Positions 22,635 to 34,960 of a DNA stretch of 64,000 nt are shown in pieces (the stretch's first letter is position 1; every line of letters starts with the position of its first letter). The translations under genes and the position numbers were made by a program. The stretch is taken from the NCBI GenBank assembly GCA_023374025.1, contig SIJG01000005.1, positions 1,348,782 to 1,412,781 on the forward strand. Reading direction: 5' to 3'. The notes below the pieces were generated by a model. That model made no database searches, was not told the origin of the DNA, and saw nothing but the letters and a program-made list of their open reading frames with translations. This DNA is from Heterodera schachtii (lineage: Eukaryota > Nematoda > Chromadorea > Rhabditida > Heteroderidae).

Positions 22635-24637
22635 TTAACAAATTCGCCAAGTCAAATCGGCCAAAAATTCTTTGCCGATCGACGGCACCAACTGGTCACG
22701 GTTTGCTTTGAAAAATGCACGCAAATTGAGCACATCCAAATGCAAAATGAAATTCTTAAAATTAATTCTTGAAATTATTAAAATTCCAAAAAAGTGAAAA
22801 ATGCACTTTCAAATTGCTAAGCTGATATTTTTCGATCAGAATAACACGTTCGATCAACGGAATCTCCACACAATTGAACAAATGCGCTTCACAGCGCGAC
22901 TTTAGCCAATCAATTTGGAAGAAGTTGGCCAAACTGAGGAGCAGAAGCACATTTTCTGCTAAAATTGCATAAATAAAATTAAATGTTTTAATATTTTTTT
23001 AATAGATTATATCAATTTATATTTTCTATTTCACTAATTTATCGAAAATTGCTAATTCAAAAAAATATTATTTTTAAATATATTGTTAAATCTTTTTTTA
23101 ATTTTAATTTTTTTTACATTTGGTGTAAAAATAACAAAAAATCATTTTTAGCTTATAATACGCAAAAGTTCACATTCGAGAAAATCTTGTAGAGTAATCC
23201 GTGATCGGAAAATGCGTCAGTGATACAAATTTTTAAAACAAAGTTCTGCAGGAATAAATATTGTAGGTACATCGTTCTGAATTCCGAACTCCGGACCCGA
23301 ATTCGAACAAAAATTCGAAAGTCCAAATTTCGGCATTAACATTTTTGTTACAAACCGGTTTAAATACACGGAAACAAATTGAAAGCCACCAATCCTTTAA
23401 TATATGTTATTTACGCCGTTTTTGAATCAAAAATGCTAAATTTGAAAATTTAGACTTTTTGTTCGGGTTCGGGTCCGGGGTTCGAAATTGGTCGAAATGG
23501 ATACCGGATTCGTGATCAGTGACCTCGTAAACCTAAGGATTTTCACTGACGCAGGAGCCGATTAAACATGTAAAATTTAACTTCACCAACACTATATGTC
23601 CCCGGATGTTAATGGAAGGAAACGTAATAAAAATGTTTTTTTTTAAATCTTAAGGAATTTCAAAATCCTTTTACGATTGGGAAGAATTGGCTGGCTCAGA
23701 GCATTTGGCGAAATGTACAAAAGAAAATCCAAAATTGGTCCATGTCAATGCCCAATTCGTTCAAAGTGACCGATCGTTGCTGCTTCTCCCTCATCTCCAC
23801 GCTGAGCATCCGATCGATCACCGGGGAGAAGAAGCGAAACAGAGAAGCGGACAAAGTCACCTGAAAAAGTGCCGAAGCAATAACAGAATTTGAAAAATTT
23901 AATTTTTAAAAATAAAATGCAAATTAAAAACAAACTCAACAATTTTCACCTTTTTGTCACCGATTTCCACCGTAAAATCATCGTCCGGAGAGATGAGAGA
24001 TTGAAATGGACTTAAAAGGAAACAAAAATATTAATTAAACAAAATCAATTAGTTATATGCATTTTTACTCTTGCGCTGGTTTGTCCTTTTTCTTCAAAAT
24101 TCTGACAACAATTGAACTCAAATAATTGAGGCCACTGAACCGCACATTCCCTCCTGTCTTGAGCATTTGCGTCTCAAATTTCGAAATTACAAAATCTGAT
24201 CATTTTCTTTAATTCATACTTCTTTGATTTGTTGTGCCCCCTTCTCAGCCCATTGCCAGCGAATAATTTGTGCCAACGTCAAATTTGGCTCCGAAACACT
24301 GGCAATGTCCGTGATGTCCAGTGTGTTGTCGTAGTAATCAATTTTAAATTCGCTTTAGAATTTAATTTTATATTTTAATTATAAAATTTTAAATAAACAA
24401 GATTCTTTTTTTGTGTAAATATATATTTTTTTATGGAAGTATTCAATTTGAATTCGCTTTAGAATAATAAATTTACTATTTAAATTTTCAAGATTTAACA
24501 AATTTTTACAGTGCAGCGAATTGAGTCACATCACTGAATTTTGCCTTGTTGTTTTTTAGCCGAGTTTCAGCATCTGGAGTTAAGAGATCAGTGAATGATT
24601 TCTCGTTGACAATAACAAATTCGTCAAATATGTCCAT
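22635..24637 (-). pseudogene. BTB/POZ-domain gene A (frameshift in exon 5)
   Basis: Seven exons on the minus strand: 24637-24510, 24352-24220, 24172-24069, 24010-23950, 23860-23675, 22958-22807, 22754-22635. Exon lengths match the intact gene at 36261-37658 except exon 5, which is 186 instead of 187 nt. One base is missing where that gene reads CAATTCTTGGATT, so the frame shifts inside the BTB core. The N-terminal part (MDIFDEFVIVNEKSFTDLL), the D-D-D-x-T-V-E-I-G-D strand and the LLSLANFFQIDWLKSRCEAH helix pair are recognisable. BTB domains mediate dimerisation and often link substrates to Cullin-3; here the role is unknown. Intron 5 (22959-23674) is about 470 bp longer than in gene C because it holds dispersed-repeat DNA with a GTGATCAGTGACCTCG motif. 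Confidence 0.8.
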
Positions 24638-26270
24638 AGCAATAGTTATTCTGATAAAAGAGGAAAAGATTTATTTTTATTAGAAAAATTAAAGAGAAAT
24701 TAAGCAAAAATAAATAGTTATTTTTGAAAAATAAAATAAAAAATATTACAAAATATTTGTTCATATGTTGAAAAATATGCACAAATATTGTCAACAAAAA
24801 GGCAATGAATAATAATGGACGTGGTTAAGAATGGGTAAACAAAAAAGTAAACAAAAATCTTTCGCCTTTAGAGACTGGTAATCCCAAAGGTACGAATAGG
24901 ATGGCATTCCAAGGCCTCAAAATTTTCAGAAACTGGAACTACGTGCCAACCCTAAAACAAATCATATTTTAAGAAAATTTCCAAAAATTAAAATAATAAA
25001 ATTGAAAAGGTGGTTTTCGTGCCGTGCCGACTTTCTTCAGCAGGGATGTTGATCGTTTTCTTATTCGTATTTTTGTTTTAGGTCGTTTCGTATCCGGGTT
25101 TCGTATTTGGCATGAAACACGAAATTTTTAAGCACTAGTATCAATGGGGGGTGGATTGAGAGAAAACATTTTTTGAAAATTGGGAGAAGAGGAAATTTTT
25201 GAGAAGAAATAATCATTTTATAATTTAAAAAATTTTTATTAAAGTAAATAAAAGTAAAAACGCTGTTTAATTTAATTATGAAATTTACCATTACAAAACA
25301 CTAAAAACAAAATTTAAAAAAATTTCTTTTAGGTGTAAAGCGTTTAAAAAATTAACAAATTTCGAAAATTTCTGAATTGATTTGGATTATTTTTTATTAT
25401 ATAAATCTGGGAATGGTTCAAAAAATCTTAGAATTTTTCAATAAAAAATTTCATGTTTTTATTCGTATTTTCGTGTTTTTAGGGGCTTTTCGTGTTCATG
25501 TTTCATATTTTGTTTTAGTTTCATGTTTTTTTGTTTTTAATATTTTGTATTTTGCATTTTATTTTGCGGTTCGCAACAACCCTGGTCCATATAACATTCT
25601 CTGAGCATTTTGGATGGTCAGTGAAATTATTATTTGGGAAAGGAATTGTAATGCATAAAACGGCACTTACAAATCTGCAGAATGACCCCTCGCTGACATA
25701 GCGCAGCAGAAATTGGCTGGGATATATAGTGGCACAATGGGGAGGGACTTTGGGTAGGATAAGAACTCCTTATCCCCTACCCAAAGCAATATCATTCATC
25801 GCAAAAAAGTAATAAAAAAAGTTCGTTTGCCTTTTCTCTAATGAGGCATAATGACGGATAAACATAAAGGGGAATATAATATTTGAGATGAGAAGAGAAT
25901 GAATGACATGGGATTGGACGGAACAGAAGACAGATTTATGAGTGAATGATTGGGAGAAGAAAAAAAAGGGAATTTAAAAAATTTGAATCAAAAAATAATA
26001 ATTCGGCATTTTTGTTGTATCTTTAAACATCGAAAATATGTACTTATTAACAAACCATTAAAAATTATAATTATAGGTTGTTTAGTCCAATGGATATTTG
26101 TGCTAATTAATTTCAAATTTTGCGTGGCTTGAGACAGAGACCCAAAAAGCCCTTGACCATTTTTATTAACAGAAAAATGCTCTTTAATATTTATTGAATT
26201 TTTGGGAGATTTAAAGGACTTTTTTTGCTTCTTCTGCAAGGCTACCAAGTGTCCTGACTTTTCACAATTG
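24638..26270. other. BTB 5' flank and intergenic DNA
   Basis: The segment around TCTTTCGCCTTTAGAGACTG (about 24857-24876) recurs upstream of the other BTB copies (near 40012 and 40396), so it belongs to the shared BTB 5' flank. Beyond 25060 the DNA is low-complexity with no supported gene. Confidence 0.45.
25747..25787. other. short perfect-type hairpin
   Basis: CTTTGGGTAGGATAAG is followed after a short loop by its inverse CTTATCCCCTACCCAAAG, with one bulged C. It could be a remnant of a foldback element end or an RNA hairpin. No gene abuts it. Confidence 0.5.
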
Positions 26271-26279
26271 TACTGAATT

Positions 26280-27060
26280 TGAGGGGACCTATCAGGGATG
26301 GCATTCAGAGGCCCCAGAAATTTTCGGAAATCAGGAAATAGGAATTCCGATGCCCAAAAATTTTCCGGGTCGGAATTCCGGCCCCAAAAACGTCGGAAGT
26401 CGGAAACCGGAAATTTTTCAAAAAATATAAAAAATAAAAATTTCAAATATTTTAATAGGCTAATTTTTTAAATTCTTAACCAAGTAAAAGGTGAATTCAC
26501 AAATGTTTTTAGTATAGTCGCTTAAAAAAAGTTTTCAATGATTTTCATCAAAATCTTTTTTTACGGCGCGCTTTTTTCAAAGAATTTTCGTCAACAGGGG
26601 GGGGAGGCAGGCGTCCGGCGGTGCCGAAATGCGCCGCCGTGAAAAATTTGCAATTTAAAATACATTTGTTAAGAAAATTTGTCCAAAAATGACTAAATTT
26701 AAAAAAGTGCGCCACTAAAATGCTGATTTTGAAAATTTTCATGGGAGCCATGTGTTTAACGTTAAATTTGCTAAGTGTGGACAAAATTCTCAAAATTTCC
26801 CCAGCGGCGCCTATCGGCACAACCGGACCCTAAAAATTCTTAATTTTCATAAAAAAATTGCTAAAAATTAAAAAAAATTGGTCATTTTTGGACAAAATCT
26901 GTTAAAAATCGCATTAAAAAAAGTCGGTCGGTTGTTTCGGTTTTTGATTATTTCGGTCGGTCTGTTTCGGTTAAAAACCCGAAAAAACCGAAACCGAAAA
27001 ACTCAAAAATTTCTCGGTCGGTTTTTTTCGGTCAAAAACCGAAACCGTTACTAAAAAAAT
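26280..27060. repeat. dispersed repeats: GGAATTCCG block and CGGTTT/GGCGGCGCC block
   Basis: 26285-26415 carries repeated GGAATTCCG and GAAATTTTTCGG-type motifs also seen near 24900, 40460-40505 and 42180-42235. 26590-27060 carries the GCGGCGCCTATCGGCAC block and CGGTTT palindromes shared with 17150-17640. No coding sequence is supported. Confidence 0.6.
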
Positions 27061-27151
27061 AGTAACAAAGCCAAAATATTTTTTCAAGACAAAACAATCC
27101 GAAAGGCCAAATTTTACAAAATGAAATCTGATTTTTGGATGAGCAGATTCT

Positions 27152-27352
27152 CTAAAAATAGCATTTTTTTATTTTCGCCGAATTCTTTTCATCCAATTGG
27201 TCATTCTGCCGATTATCATTATCAAAATTATCTCTTTTGTTGATGGAATGGGTCGAAAGAAGAAGAGCCAAATGGTGGAAAACCGTGCTGAGAGCCGAAC
27301 CCAAAAAAGTATCAATGATAATAATATTTAAAGTAAATTTAATTGAGCCCAA
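27152..27352 (-). CDS. small ORF, doubtful
   Basis: A 66-codon minus-strand frame with a hydrophobic first half (around TLNIIIIDTFLGSALSTVF) and a polar, Asn/Asp/Lys-rich second half (around KRDNFDNDNRQNDQLDEKN). The composition differs from the low-complexity frames around it, but there is no homologue in the window and no supporting splice structure. It could be a chance frame. Confidence 0.15.
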   Translation of the reverse strand: MGSIKFTLNIIIIDTFLGSALSTVFHHLALLLSTHSINKRDNFDNDNRQNDQLDEKNSAKIKKCYF

Positions 27353-27439
27353 AAATTTAATTTTTTTTTCCTTAATAAAAATTTTTGGTTTAAAAATTTG
27401 TCGTTATTCGAAAAATAAATATTTAGAAAATTGGTTTTT

Positions 27440-28990
27440 ATGACTTTATGTGTTTTGCTACATAAAAAGTGTTAATAAAAATTTTTATTTGTCTATTTTG
27501 TGCCTATTCGCTGGTACCTATTTAATGCCTATTTTGCGATTTTTATTAACTGCCTTTTTAGGTGCATATTTCACGATTTTTTGTGCCTAAAATAGAGTCC
27601 CTATTCATAATTGTTTTTTCTATTACGCCTTTCTTTCCGTTGTGTAAATGCATTGGTAATGACAATTCCAATTGGGGCCCTCATCATTAGGTATACGATT
27701 TTTAGACTTTAAAAACCACCAAAATAGGCACTAAAAAGCCTCAAATTTAGGGGTGTAAAGTTCCAAAATATATTCAAAAAAATTAATTAATTAGGCTAAA
27801 ACATTATTGATATACATAATTTTTAAAATCAAAAATTGTTGTGAAGAAAATAAGTAAATAAATTTTGGAGATGAATTTTTGAGACAATGTTTTATTTCTT
27901 ACTTAGGGAATATTTTTGAAAATTTGAGGGTCGAATGATTGGGTTGTATTTTTCTGAAATTTTTAGGGGCCAATTCTTAGGGGGTGTATTTTTGTTTTTA
28001 TTGCATTTTTGTTAATTTAATTTCAAGAAAAACGAGAAAAATAGTTTTTTTTTAATTTTTAGGTTTTTATAGAGTAGAGCAGGACCGGGACCGGGACGTG
28101 AATTCTCGGTCCTCCGAGGTCCCGGTTTCCGGTCCAGGATTTTGAAAATCTATTTCCCAGTCCCGGTAGGGCAAACGGGGGCCGGGAAAAACAAGCACTG
28201 GTAAGAATGAGGTCTGAGTGAAAAATTAGTGATGAAAATTGGAGAAAATAAAAATAATAATAATTAATATATTCTTTAAAAGTAACACTGACAATTGTGC
28301 AAATGGCCTATTGGCTAATCCTCTTGGTTTTCTACTTCTTTTTCATGGTTAAATCCCTCAACAGAAATTAAAATATTTTGAATTTTGTTTTTTGTATACT
28401 CATGTGTTTACTATCGACAAAGAATGATTCCTCATATTTTTTCAAATAAAAATGATTAATTGTATGAAATAACTGAAGTAAATTCGATTTGAAAATTTTC
28501 ATTAATTTAATTTTCCTTTAACTTTTGGATTTTATAAAATAAATAGCAAAATAAAAATTAATTTTGTAAGCAAATCCTGTTTTGGCTGCATTATTTATTC
28601 ATATTAAATACATAAATCATTTTGGATGATGCATTAGGTAGTTAATGAATGTGCCGTCGCCAACAAATTCCAACCACAATTTTCTGAAATGGATAATAAG
28701 CTTATTCTTTCTAAACTTGTTGATCGTGAGGGTACTCTTTAATGTGCTTTTTATGTTTCAATGTTTTATTTCTCGTCCACCCGTCTTCCCAAGCTAACCA
28801 CGTGCAAGCGACTCCGGAGAAAAATGGCACCGTTCAAAAAAAGGGTAAAATTTATGCGAAAAGAAAAAAACCCAAAAGAAAAGAAATGTAAAAATGAATT
28901 ATGACAGTGCCCGAAATAGTCTAAAATCAACTGAAAATCGCTCTCTTCCGGTTCTTAGCACATGCTGCTGATCTCCTTTTTTCACCCAAT
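27440..28990. other. low-complexity intergenic DNA, no gene seen
   Basis: Contains GTGCCTATTT-type repeats (27490-27600), copies of the TTCTTAGGGGGTGTATTTTT dispersed motif near 27970, and a GGGACCGGGAC block near 28085-28145. Confidence 0.45.
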
Positions 28991-28992
28991 AA

Positions 28993-29355
28993 TCACTTCG
29001 TTATCTTTTCTTTCCCTTTTGACTTGGCATTTCCTTTATCTTTTTTGATCACTTCGGAATTGCTTTCGTCTGCCATTTCCATCTTTTTCAATTTCAGTTT
29101 GGCCTCCTCACATGGGTCCTGCACCAATAACTGCTTCAACTCGTCGCCATTCTCCATTTTCTTCATCAGGTCACCAATCATGACATTTATCGACATGAAC
29201 AAAATTCCAACAACTTTTTCAAATGCAATTTCAATTTGTTTCTTGCTCTTTTCTTCTTTGTATATATTTTTTATCTGTTTAATTGCCTTTTGTTGGCCTT
29301 TTTTGTTTGGTTCATTGCCTATTATTTCCATAATTTTGGTCCCAGCTTTGCACAT
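28993..29355 (-). CDS. lysine-rich family C-terminal exon or small gene
   Basis: A 120-codon frame, Lys/Glu-rich, with a central helix-like stretch (VVGILFMSINVMIGDLMKKM) and the motif DPCEEAKLKLKKM. The same motif (MDPCEEAKLKVIKEM) and flanking pattern occur in the frame at 41624-41941, so both are real and homologous. It lies 216 nt downstream of the stop codon of the secreted-protein gene at 29571-30528, on the same strand. It may be a separate gene or a 3' exon of an alternative transcript; I could not find a phase-compatible donor. Function unknown. Confidence 0.5.
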   Translation of the reverse strand: MCKAGTKIMEIIGNEPNKKGQQKAIKQIKNIYKEEKSKKQIEIAFEKVVGILFMSINVMIGDLMKKMENGDELKQLLVQDPCEEAKLKLKKMEMADESNSEVIKKDKGNAKSKGKEKITK

Positions 29356-29570
29356 TGTTGAACAAGCAAAAATAAAAAATTAATAACAGAAAATAAGAAA
29401 AAGCCAAAAATTAGCTATAGATATGGGATTGCTAAACACCAAAGACGTGAAAAAACTTGTTATAATAATCAAAGACTTAACTGGGGAAGAAATTTTGAAA
29501 AATTTTTGTAACCGCATTATAAAAAAAAAAAAATTTTTAACCGAATTATAAAAAAAAAATTTTTTCTCAT

Positions 29571-30528
29571 TTATTGACTGTTTTGTAGCAAATAAAATAA
29601 GAACATTTTCGGTGCGAATTTATCATGCTTTTTCCTAAACCGAGGTGGCGCATTTGAAAATTGTTGCGAAAATTCTGAATTTTCAAATTTCTCAAAATAT
29701 GGGTCGCGTTTAAGAGCATTTTCAGCCTTCAATAGAATTTGATTGCTCTGCGCTTTCTTCAACATTTGATTGACTTCATCATTTTGTTCAATCCGGAGGC
29801 CTTTGAATGCTTTTAGCCATCTGTCAACAAAATCCCATGCTTTTTCATTTTCAAATTCGACCTTAAATTAAATTTTTACAATTTTTTTTTTACAAATTTT
29901 TACCAGTTTACCTCGATTTTTAAGCCTTCCCCATTTCCCCATTTGAATAAGTCCCGATAAACTCCTTTAATCGCTTCCATTGCTGAGCTCAGTTGGAGGT
30001 CGCCCTGTTCCACAAGAAAGCTTGGCTTTACACACAAACATTTTACTGAATTTCCCAAATTTTAATTAATTTAAATTATTTAAATATTTTTTTTGTTTTT
30101 CTTAAATGTAACTCACATTCATCCTTTTCCTTGCATTCCAAACTTTTGATGAATTCATCGGCTGCCAATGCTTTCATTTTCCAATTTTCAGAAATTTCTT
30201 TTAATTCTCCGATGGAATTTTTTCCAATTTCCTTTGGCTTATTGTACAATATGTCCATTTCACATTTCCATATTGCTATCATATTACGACAAAAGAATGT
30301 TTTACCAAATTGAATTGCTTTTTTCATGTCCTCCTCCTCCGTTATGTTATCTTCGATCACTTCAAATTGGAACTGATCAGAGGATTTGTCATTGTGATCC
30401 TTGTTTTTTTGTCCAACAAATAAATTTTTAAATCCACGCATGATGTCATGATTTCCACCAGCAGAATTGGCAATTCCAATCACGGCGATGAACAGAATTA
30501 AAAGTTGGATGAATGAAATCCGATGCAT
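29571..30528 (-). CDS. predicted secreted protein, family 2 copy A (about 278 aa)
   Basis: Three exons on the minus strand: 30528-30117 (412 nt), 30045-29912 (134), 29861-29571 (291, with stop). Donors GTGAGT and GTAAAC and acceptors AAATTCAG and AATTTAAG give continuous phase. The N-terminus is a typical signal peptide (HRISFIQLLILFIAVIGIANS with a short basic n-region). The mature protein is acidic/lysine-rich, with an EEEDMKKAI helix, an FGKTFFCRNM segment, and QGDLQLSSAMEAIKGVYRDL in exon 2. The exon-2 motif and the KTLFWREKMMKEW-type motif recur in the copies at 43810-44320 and 53315-53864. There is no known domain. A secreted effector-like protein is an inference from the leader and family expansion only. 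Confidence 0.65.
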
Positions 30529-30716
30529 TTTGAAAATAAAAGAATAATGCCAATTCGGATTATCTGCTTGGTATTTATGCGCTTTGTCTAACAATGTAAA
30601 AAGGGCATTAGGCGAATAGGCATGACATTTCATGAGAGAATTTTCTATTGCCTTAATAAAATTGCCATTTATGGCGTCAGAAAATCAAACTTTATCCAAA
30701 GAAAGCAAAGCATTGC

Positions 30717-30908
30717 AGGTACAGGCAAATTGTTGGAATACAGGTATAGCACAGGTACAGGTACAGGCAAATTGTTGGAATACAGGTACAGTACTGGTAC
30801 AGGCAAATTGTTAGAATACAGGCACGGTACAGGTACAGGCAAATTGTTGGCAACCTGTATTCTCCTGTTTTTTCACAGAAAATACAGGTACAGGACAAGT
30901 ACAACTTA
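30717..30908. repeat. ACAGGTACAGG minisatellite
   Basis: Four irregular units built from ACAGGTACAGGCAAATTGTT and GGAATACAGG. It lies in the 5' flank of secreted gene A, right beside a relic exon of the pseudokinase family. Confidence 0.85.
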
Positions 30909-30925
30909 ATAATCAATTTAATATT

Positions 30926-31030
30926 TTAGTTATGCCTTCAAACTTTTCCTGATTAATAAGCATCAAATTTTCGCTTATTTTTCTTACAGAATTTCATGCA
31001 CAGCTTTCAAAAAACTGATTATTATAATCG
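30926..31030 (+). pseudogene. orphan last exon of the pseudokinase family
   Basis: TTTTAG followed by a close match to exon 5 of the family (ATGCCTTCAAACTTTTCCTG and CATGCACAGCTTTCAAAAAA), with several indels and a shifted frame in the middle. No other exon of the family lies beside it. Confidence 0.7.
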
Positions 31031-31417
31031 GATATTTTCATTTATCAAATTTTTTTCCCAAAATTCTATTTCGTTGAGAATTTTTGTAGTTAGAGCTAAG
31101 AAAACCATGGCTCACAATCGGCACCGAAATCCAGGTTCCGGGCTTTATTATTATTGAACTGATTTTTATCAAATTAATTCAAACTGTTTGATATTAAAAG
31201 ACAATTATTTATAATGAATTTTAATCTCGCTAAAAATTAAATTTGTTTTTTTACTGCTATTGGAAAAGATTTATAATTTATAAAATTTTCAATTAAAAAA
31301 ATGTGTGCTTTGAACAATAAAAAGATCTAATTAACAAATTTCGCAAACAATTGTTAGGAGAAACTTCAAATATTAAAGTATCAAGTTTATTCGGCTATTT
31401 TTTACGTTAGCCGGCAT
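31031..31417. other. intergenic, no gene seen
   Basis: AT-rich. The first part continues the 3' flank seen after pseudokinase exon 5. Confidence 0.4.
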
Positions 31418-33487
31418 TTGCGGACCGACATTTGTGGCCCGACTTTTGCGGACCGACATTTGCTGACCAACTTTTGCGGACCGACATTTGCGGACCGACT
31501 TTTACGGACCGACCTGCGGACCGACTTTTACGGACCGACATTTGCGGACCGACTTTTACGGACCGACCTGCGGACCGACTTTTACGGACCGACATTTGCG
31601 GACCGACTTTTACGGACCGACATTTGCGGACCGACTTTTACGGACCGACTTTTGCTGACCAACTTTTGCGGACCGACATTTGCGGACCGACTTTTGCTGA
31701 CCAACTTTTGCGGACTGACTTTTGCGGACCAACTTTTGCGGACTGACTTTTGCGGACCGAGTTTTACGGACCGACATTTGCTGACCAACTTTTACCGACC
31801 GACTTTTGCTGACCAACTTTTGCGGACCGACATTTGCGGACCGACTTTTGCTGACCAACTTTTGCGGACCGACTTTTGCTGACCAACTTTTACGGATCGA
31901 CTTTTGCTGACCGACTTTTGCTGACCAACTTTTACGGACCGACTTTTGCTGACCAACTTTTACGGACCGACTTTTGCTGACCGACTTTTGCTGACCAACT
32001 TTTGCGGACTGACTTTTGCGGACCGACATTTGCGGACCGAGTTTTACGGACCGACATTTGCTGACCAACTTTTACCGACCGACTTTTGCTGACCAACTTT
32101 TGCGGACTGACTTTTGCGGACCGACATTTGCGGACCGAGTTTTACGGACCGACATTTGCTGACCAACTTTTACCGACCGACTTTTGCTGACCAACTTTTG
32201 CGGACCGACATTTGCGGACCGACTTTTGCTGACCAACTTTTGCGGACCGACTTTTGCTGACCAACTTTTACGGACCGACTTTTGCTGACCGACTTTTGCT
32301 GACCAACTTTTGCGGACCGACATTTGCGGACCGAGTTTTACGGACCGACATTTGCTGACCGACTTTTGCTGACCAACTTTTGCGGACCGACATTTGCGGA
32401 CCGACTTTTGCTGACCAACTTTTGCGGACCGACTTTTGCTGACCAACTTTTACGGACCGACTTTTGCTGACCGACTTTTGCTGACCAACTTTTGCGGACC
32501 GACATTTGCGGACCGACTTTTACGGACCGACATTTGCTGACCAACTTTTGCGGACCGACATTTGCGGACCGACTTTTACGGACCGACATTTGCTGACCAA
32601 CTTTTACCGACCGACTTTTGCTGACCAACTTTTGCTGACCAACTTTTGCGGACCGACATTTGCGGACCGACTTTTGCTGACCAACTTTTACGGACCGACT
32701 CTTGCTGACCGACTTTTGCTGACCAACTTTTGCTGACCGACTTTTGCTGACCAACTTTTACGGACCGACTTTTGCTGACCAACTTTTGCGGACTGACTTT
32801 TGCGGACCGACATTTGCGGACCGAGTTTTACGGACCGACATTTGCTGACCAACTTTTACCGACCGACTTTTGCTGACCAACTTTTGCGGACCGACTTTTG
32901 CTGACCAACTTTTACGGACCGACTTTTGCTGACCGACTTTTGCTGACCAACTTTTGCGGACCGACTTTTGCTGACCAACTTTTACGGACCGACTTTTGCT
33001 GACCAACTTTTGCGGACCGACTTTTGCTGACCAACTTTTACGGACCGACTTTTGCTGACCGACTTTTGCTGACCAACTTTTGCGGACCGACATTTGCGGA
33101 CCGAGTTTTACGGACCGACATTTGCTGACCAACTTTTACCGACCGACTTTTGCTGACCAACTTTTGCGGACCGACTTTTACGGACCGACCTGCGGACCGA
33201 CTTTTACGGACCGACATTTGCGGACCGACTTTTACGGACCGACCTGCTGACCAACTTTTACCGACCGACTTTTGCTGACCAACTTTTGCGGACCGACATT
33301 TGCGGACCGACTTTTGCTGACCAACTTTTGCGGACCGACTTTTGCTGACCAACTTTTACGGACCGACTTTTGCTGACCGACTTTTGCTGACCAACTTTTA
33401 CGGACCGACTTTTGCTGACCGACTTTTGCTGACCAACTTTTACGGACCGACATTTGCGGACCGACTTTTACGGACCGACATTTGCTG
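31418..33487. repeat. 14-bp satellite array (about 148 copies)
   Basis: Unit GCGGACCGACTTTT with frequent variants GCTGACCAACTTTT, ACGGACCGACATTT and ACCGACCGACTTTT. Variants alternate in phrases of several units that recur along the array, which points to higher-order duplication. Since 14 is not a multiple of three, the frames on both strands cycle every 42 bp (14 residues), giving repetitive but spurious peptides. A single stray copy (CCGCAAATATCGGTCCGCAA) lies about 500 bp downstream near 33985 on the opposite strand. Confidence 0.95.
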
Positions 33488-33489
33488 AT

Positions 33490-34960
33490 CACTATTTCTG
33501 GGTTAAACTGTATAAAAAACAAAAAATAATAAAATTTTTCAAAATTGAGTGATCAAATTAATTTTATTTGTGATTTTTTCGACATGAACACCACCCTTAA
33601 AGAGCAATCTGTCAACAATACGCAATCAAGATCGAAATAACCTATTTTAAAAAAAGAAGTTTAGTTTCCATTAATAAAAATAGTATGTGGTTGAACGTAT
33701 TTAATTTTGGATCCATCGTTTTATAACAACAAATTATAGACAATTTTTGAGAAAAACATAGAACTATTTTATTTTTTGTTTCTTTGTTTAATTATTTTGA
33801 ATGCCGAATGAAAATTAATCTCTCGGTTAACCAAAGCGTGGAAGTGAAATCTCTCTCATCAAGAAAATTCTAAAAAATAGAGTGTAGTTTACCTTCATTA
33901 ATCAATTTTGGTAGTATTGAACTTATTGAAAATCTATTTTCCTTTTTTCTTTATTTGACAGCAATCTAGACATAGTGAGTGACCCGCAAATATCGGTCCG
34001 CAAATGTCGCACTATAATTTTTGACCTCACTTATTTACCGAGTTGTTGATTCAAATGATATATATATATTTAATCAATTTTTTGAATGTTTTGAGAAAAA
34101 TATTTTAATTTTTTTCTTTCATTCGGATTCACTTTTGAATTGTGATCATTAGAGACCGCATTTTGAGGCATATGCCTTTTTTTTCTGCGCACTAGTTACG
34201 ATATATTAAGCATAAATAACGCATTTTCCACTTGGTTTGAGACTTCTACGTTGACTTTTATTATGCCTTTTTTTGCCTTTTTCGGGATTTTCGTGCCTTA
34301 AATGCCTTTTTTGGCATTTTGCCGTTTTGGTGCCTTTTTTGGCGTTTTTTTTCCGATTTTGGTGCTTTTTTTGGCGTTTTTTTTTCCGATTTTGGTGCTT
34401 TTTTGGCGTTTTTTTTTTGAAAAAGTCCATAAAAAATGCAATAAAATCGGGAAAATGCACCCCTAAGAAATGACTTGGAAAAATTTTTAAAAACACACCA
34501 TTAAGAATTGAAAAATTTTCAGAAATACACCCCCTAGGAATTAAAAATTTTCTCAAAAATTGATCGCCAAAATTTCATCTTTTTTCTTTAAAAAATTTTT
34601 GGTTTCCAAATTTTTCTTTTCGAAAAACATTAATAATCTTTAAAAATGATCAAAATTAAGTTATTTGATTAAGTTTTACGTGTTTTGCTCACTAAAAACC
34701 TTAGAAAATTTTTTTTAATGCCTTTTTTCATGCCTTTTTCGGGATTTTCGTGCCTTTTCATGCCTTTTTTTTTCAATTTTTGGTGCCTATTATAGTGCCT
34801 TTTTCGCGATTTTTGGTGCCTTTTTTTGCGGTCTCTAGTGTTCATCCATAAATTTTCAAGCCTTAAAATTTTTTATTAAGAAAAAACTTATAAATTTCGA
34901 GTTTTTCGAATTTTATTTGTCTAATCGCGAACCAATAGCTTAGAAAAAGCTTCCAAAACA
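33490..34960. repeat. intergenic with TGCCTTTTTTGG-type repeats
   Basis: 34260-34420 and 34715-34825 carry repeated TGCCTTTTTCGGGATTTTCG and related T-rich units. 34440-34550 carries ACACCCCCTAGGAATT-type units of the dispersed family also seen near 17830, 27970, 54800 and 56990. No gene is supported. Confidence 0.6.

Noticed and set aside
31407..33522. Repetitive peptides on both strands of the 14-bp array
   Set aside because: The period is not a multiple of three, frames cycle, and no start context, leader or splice support exists.
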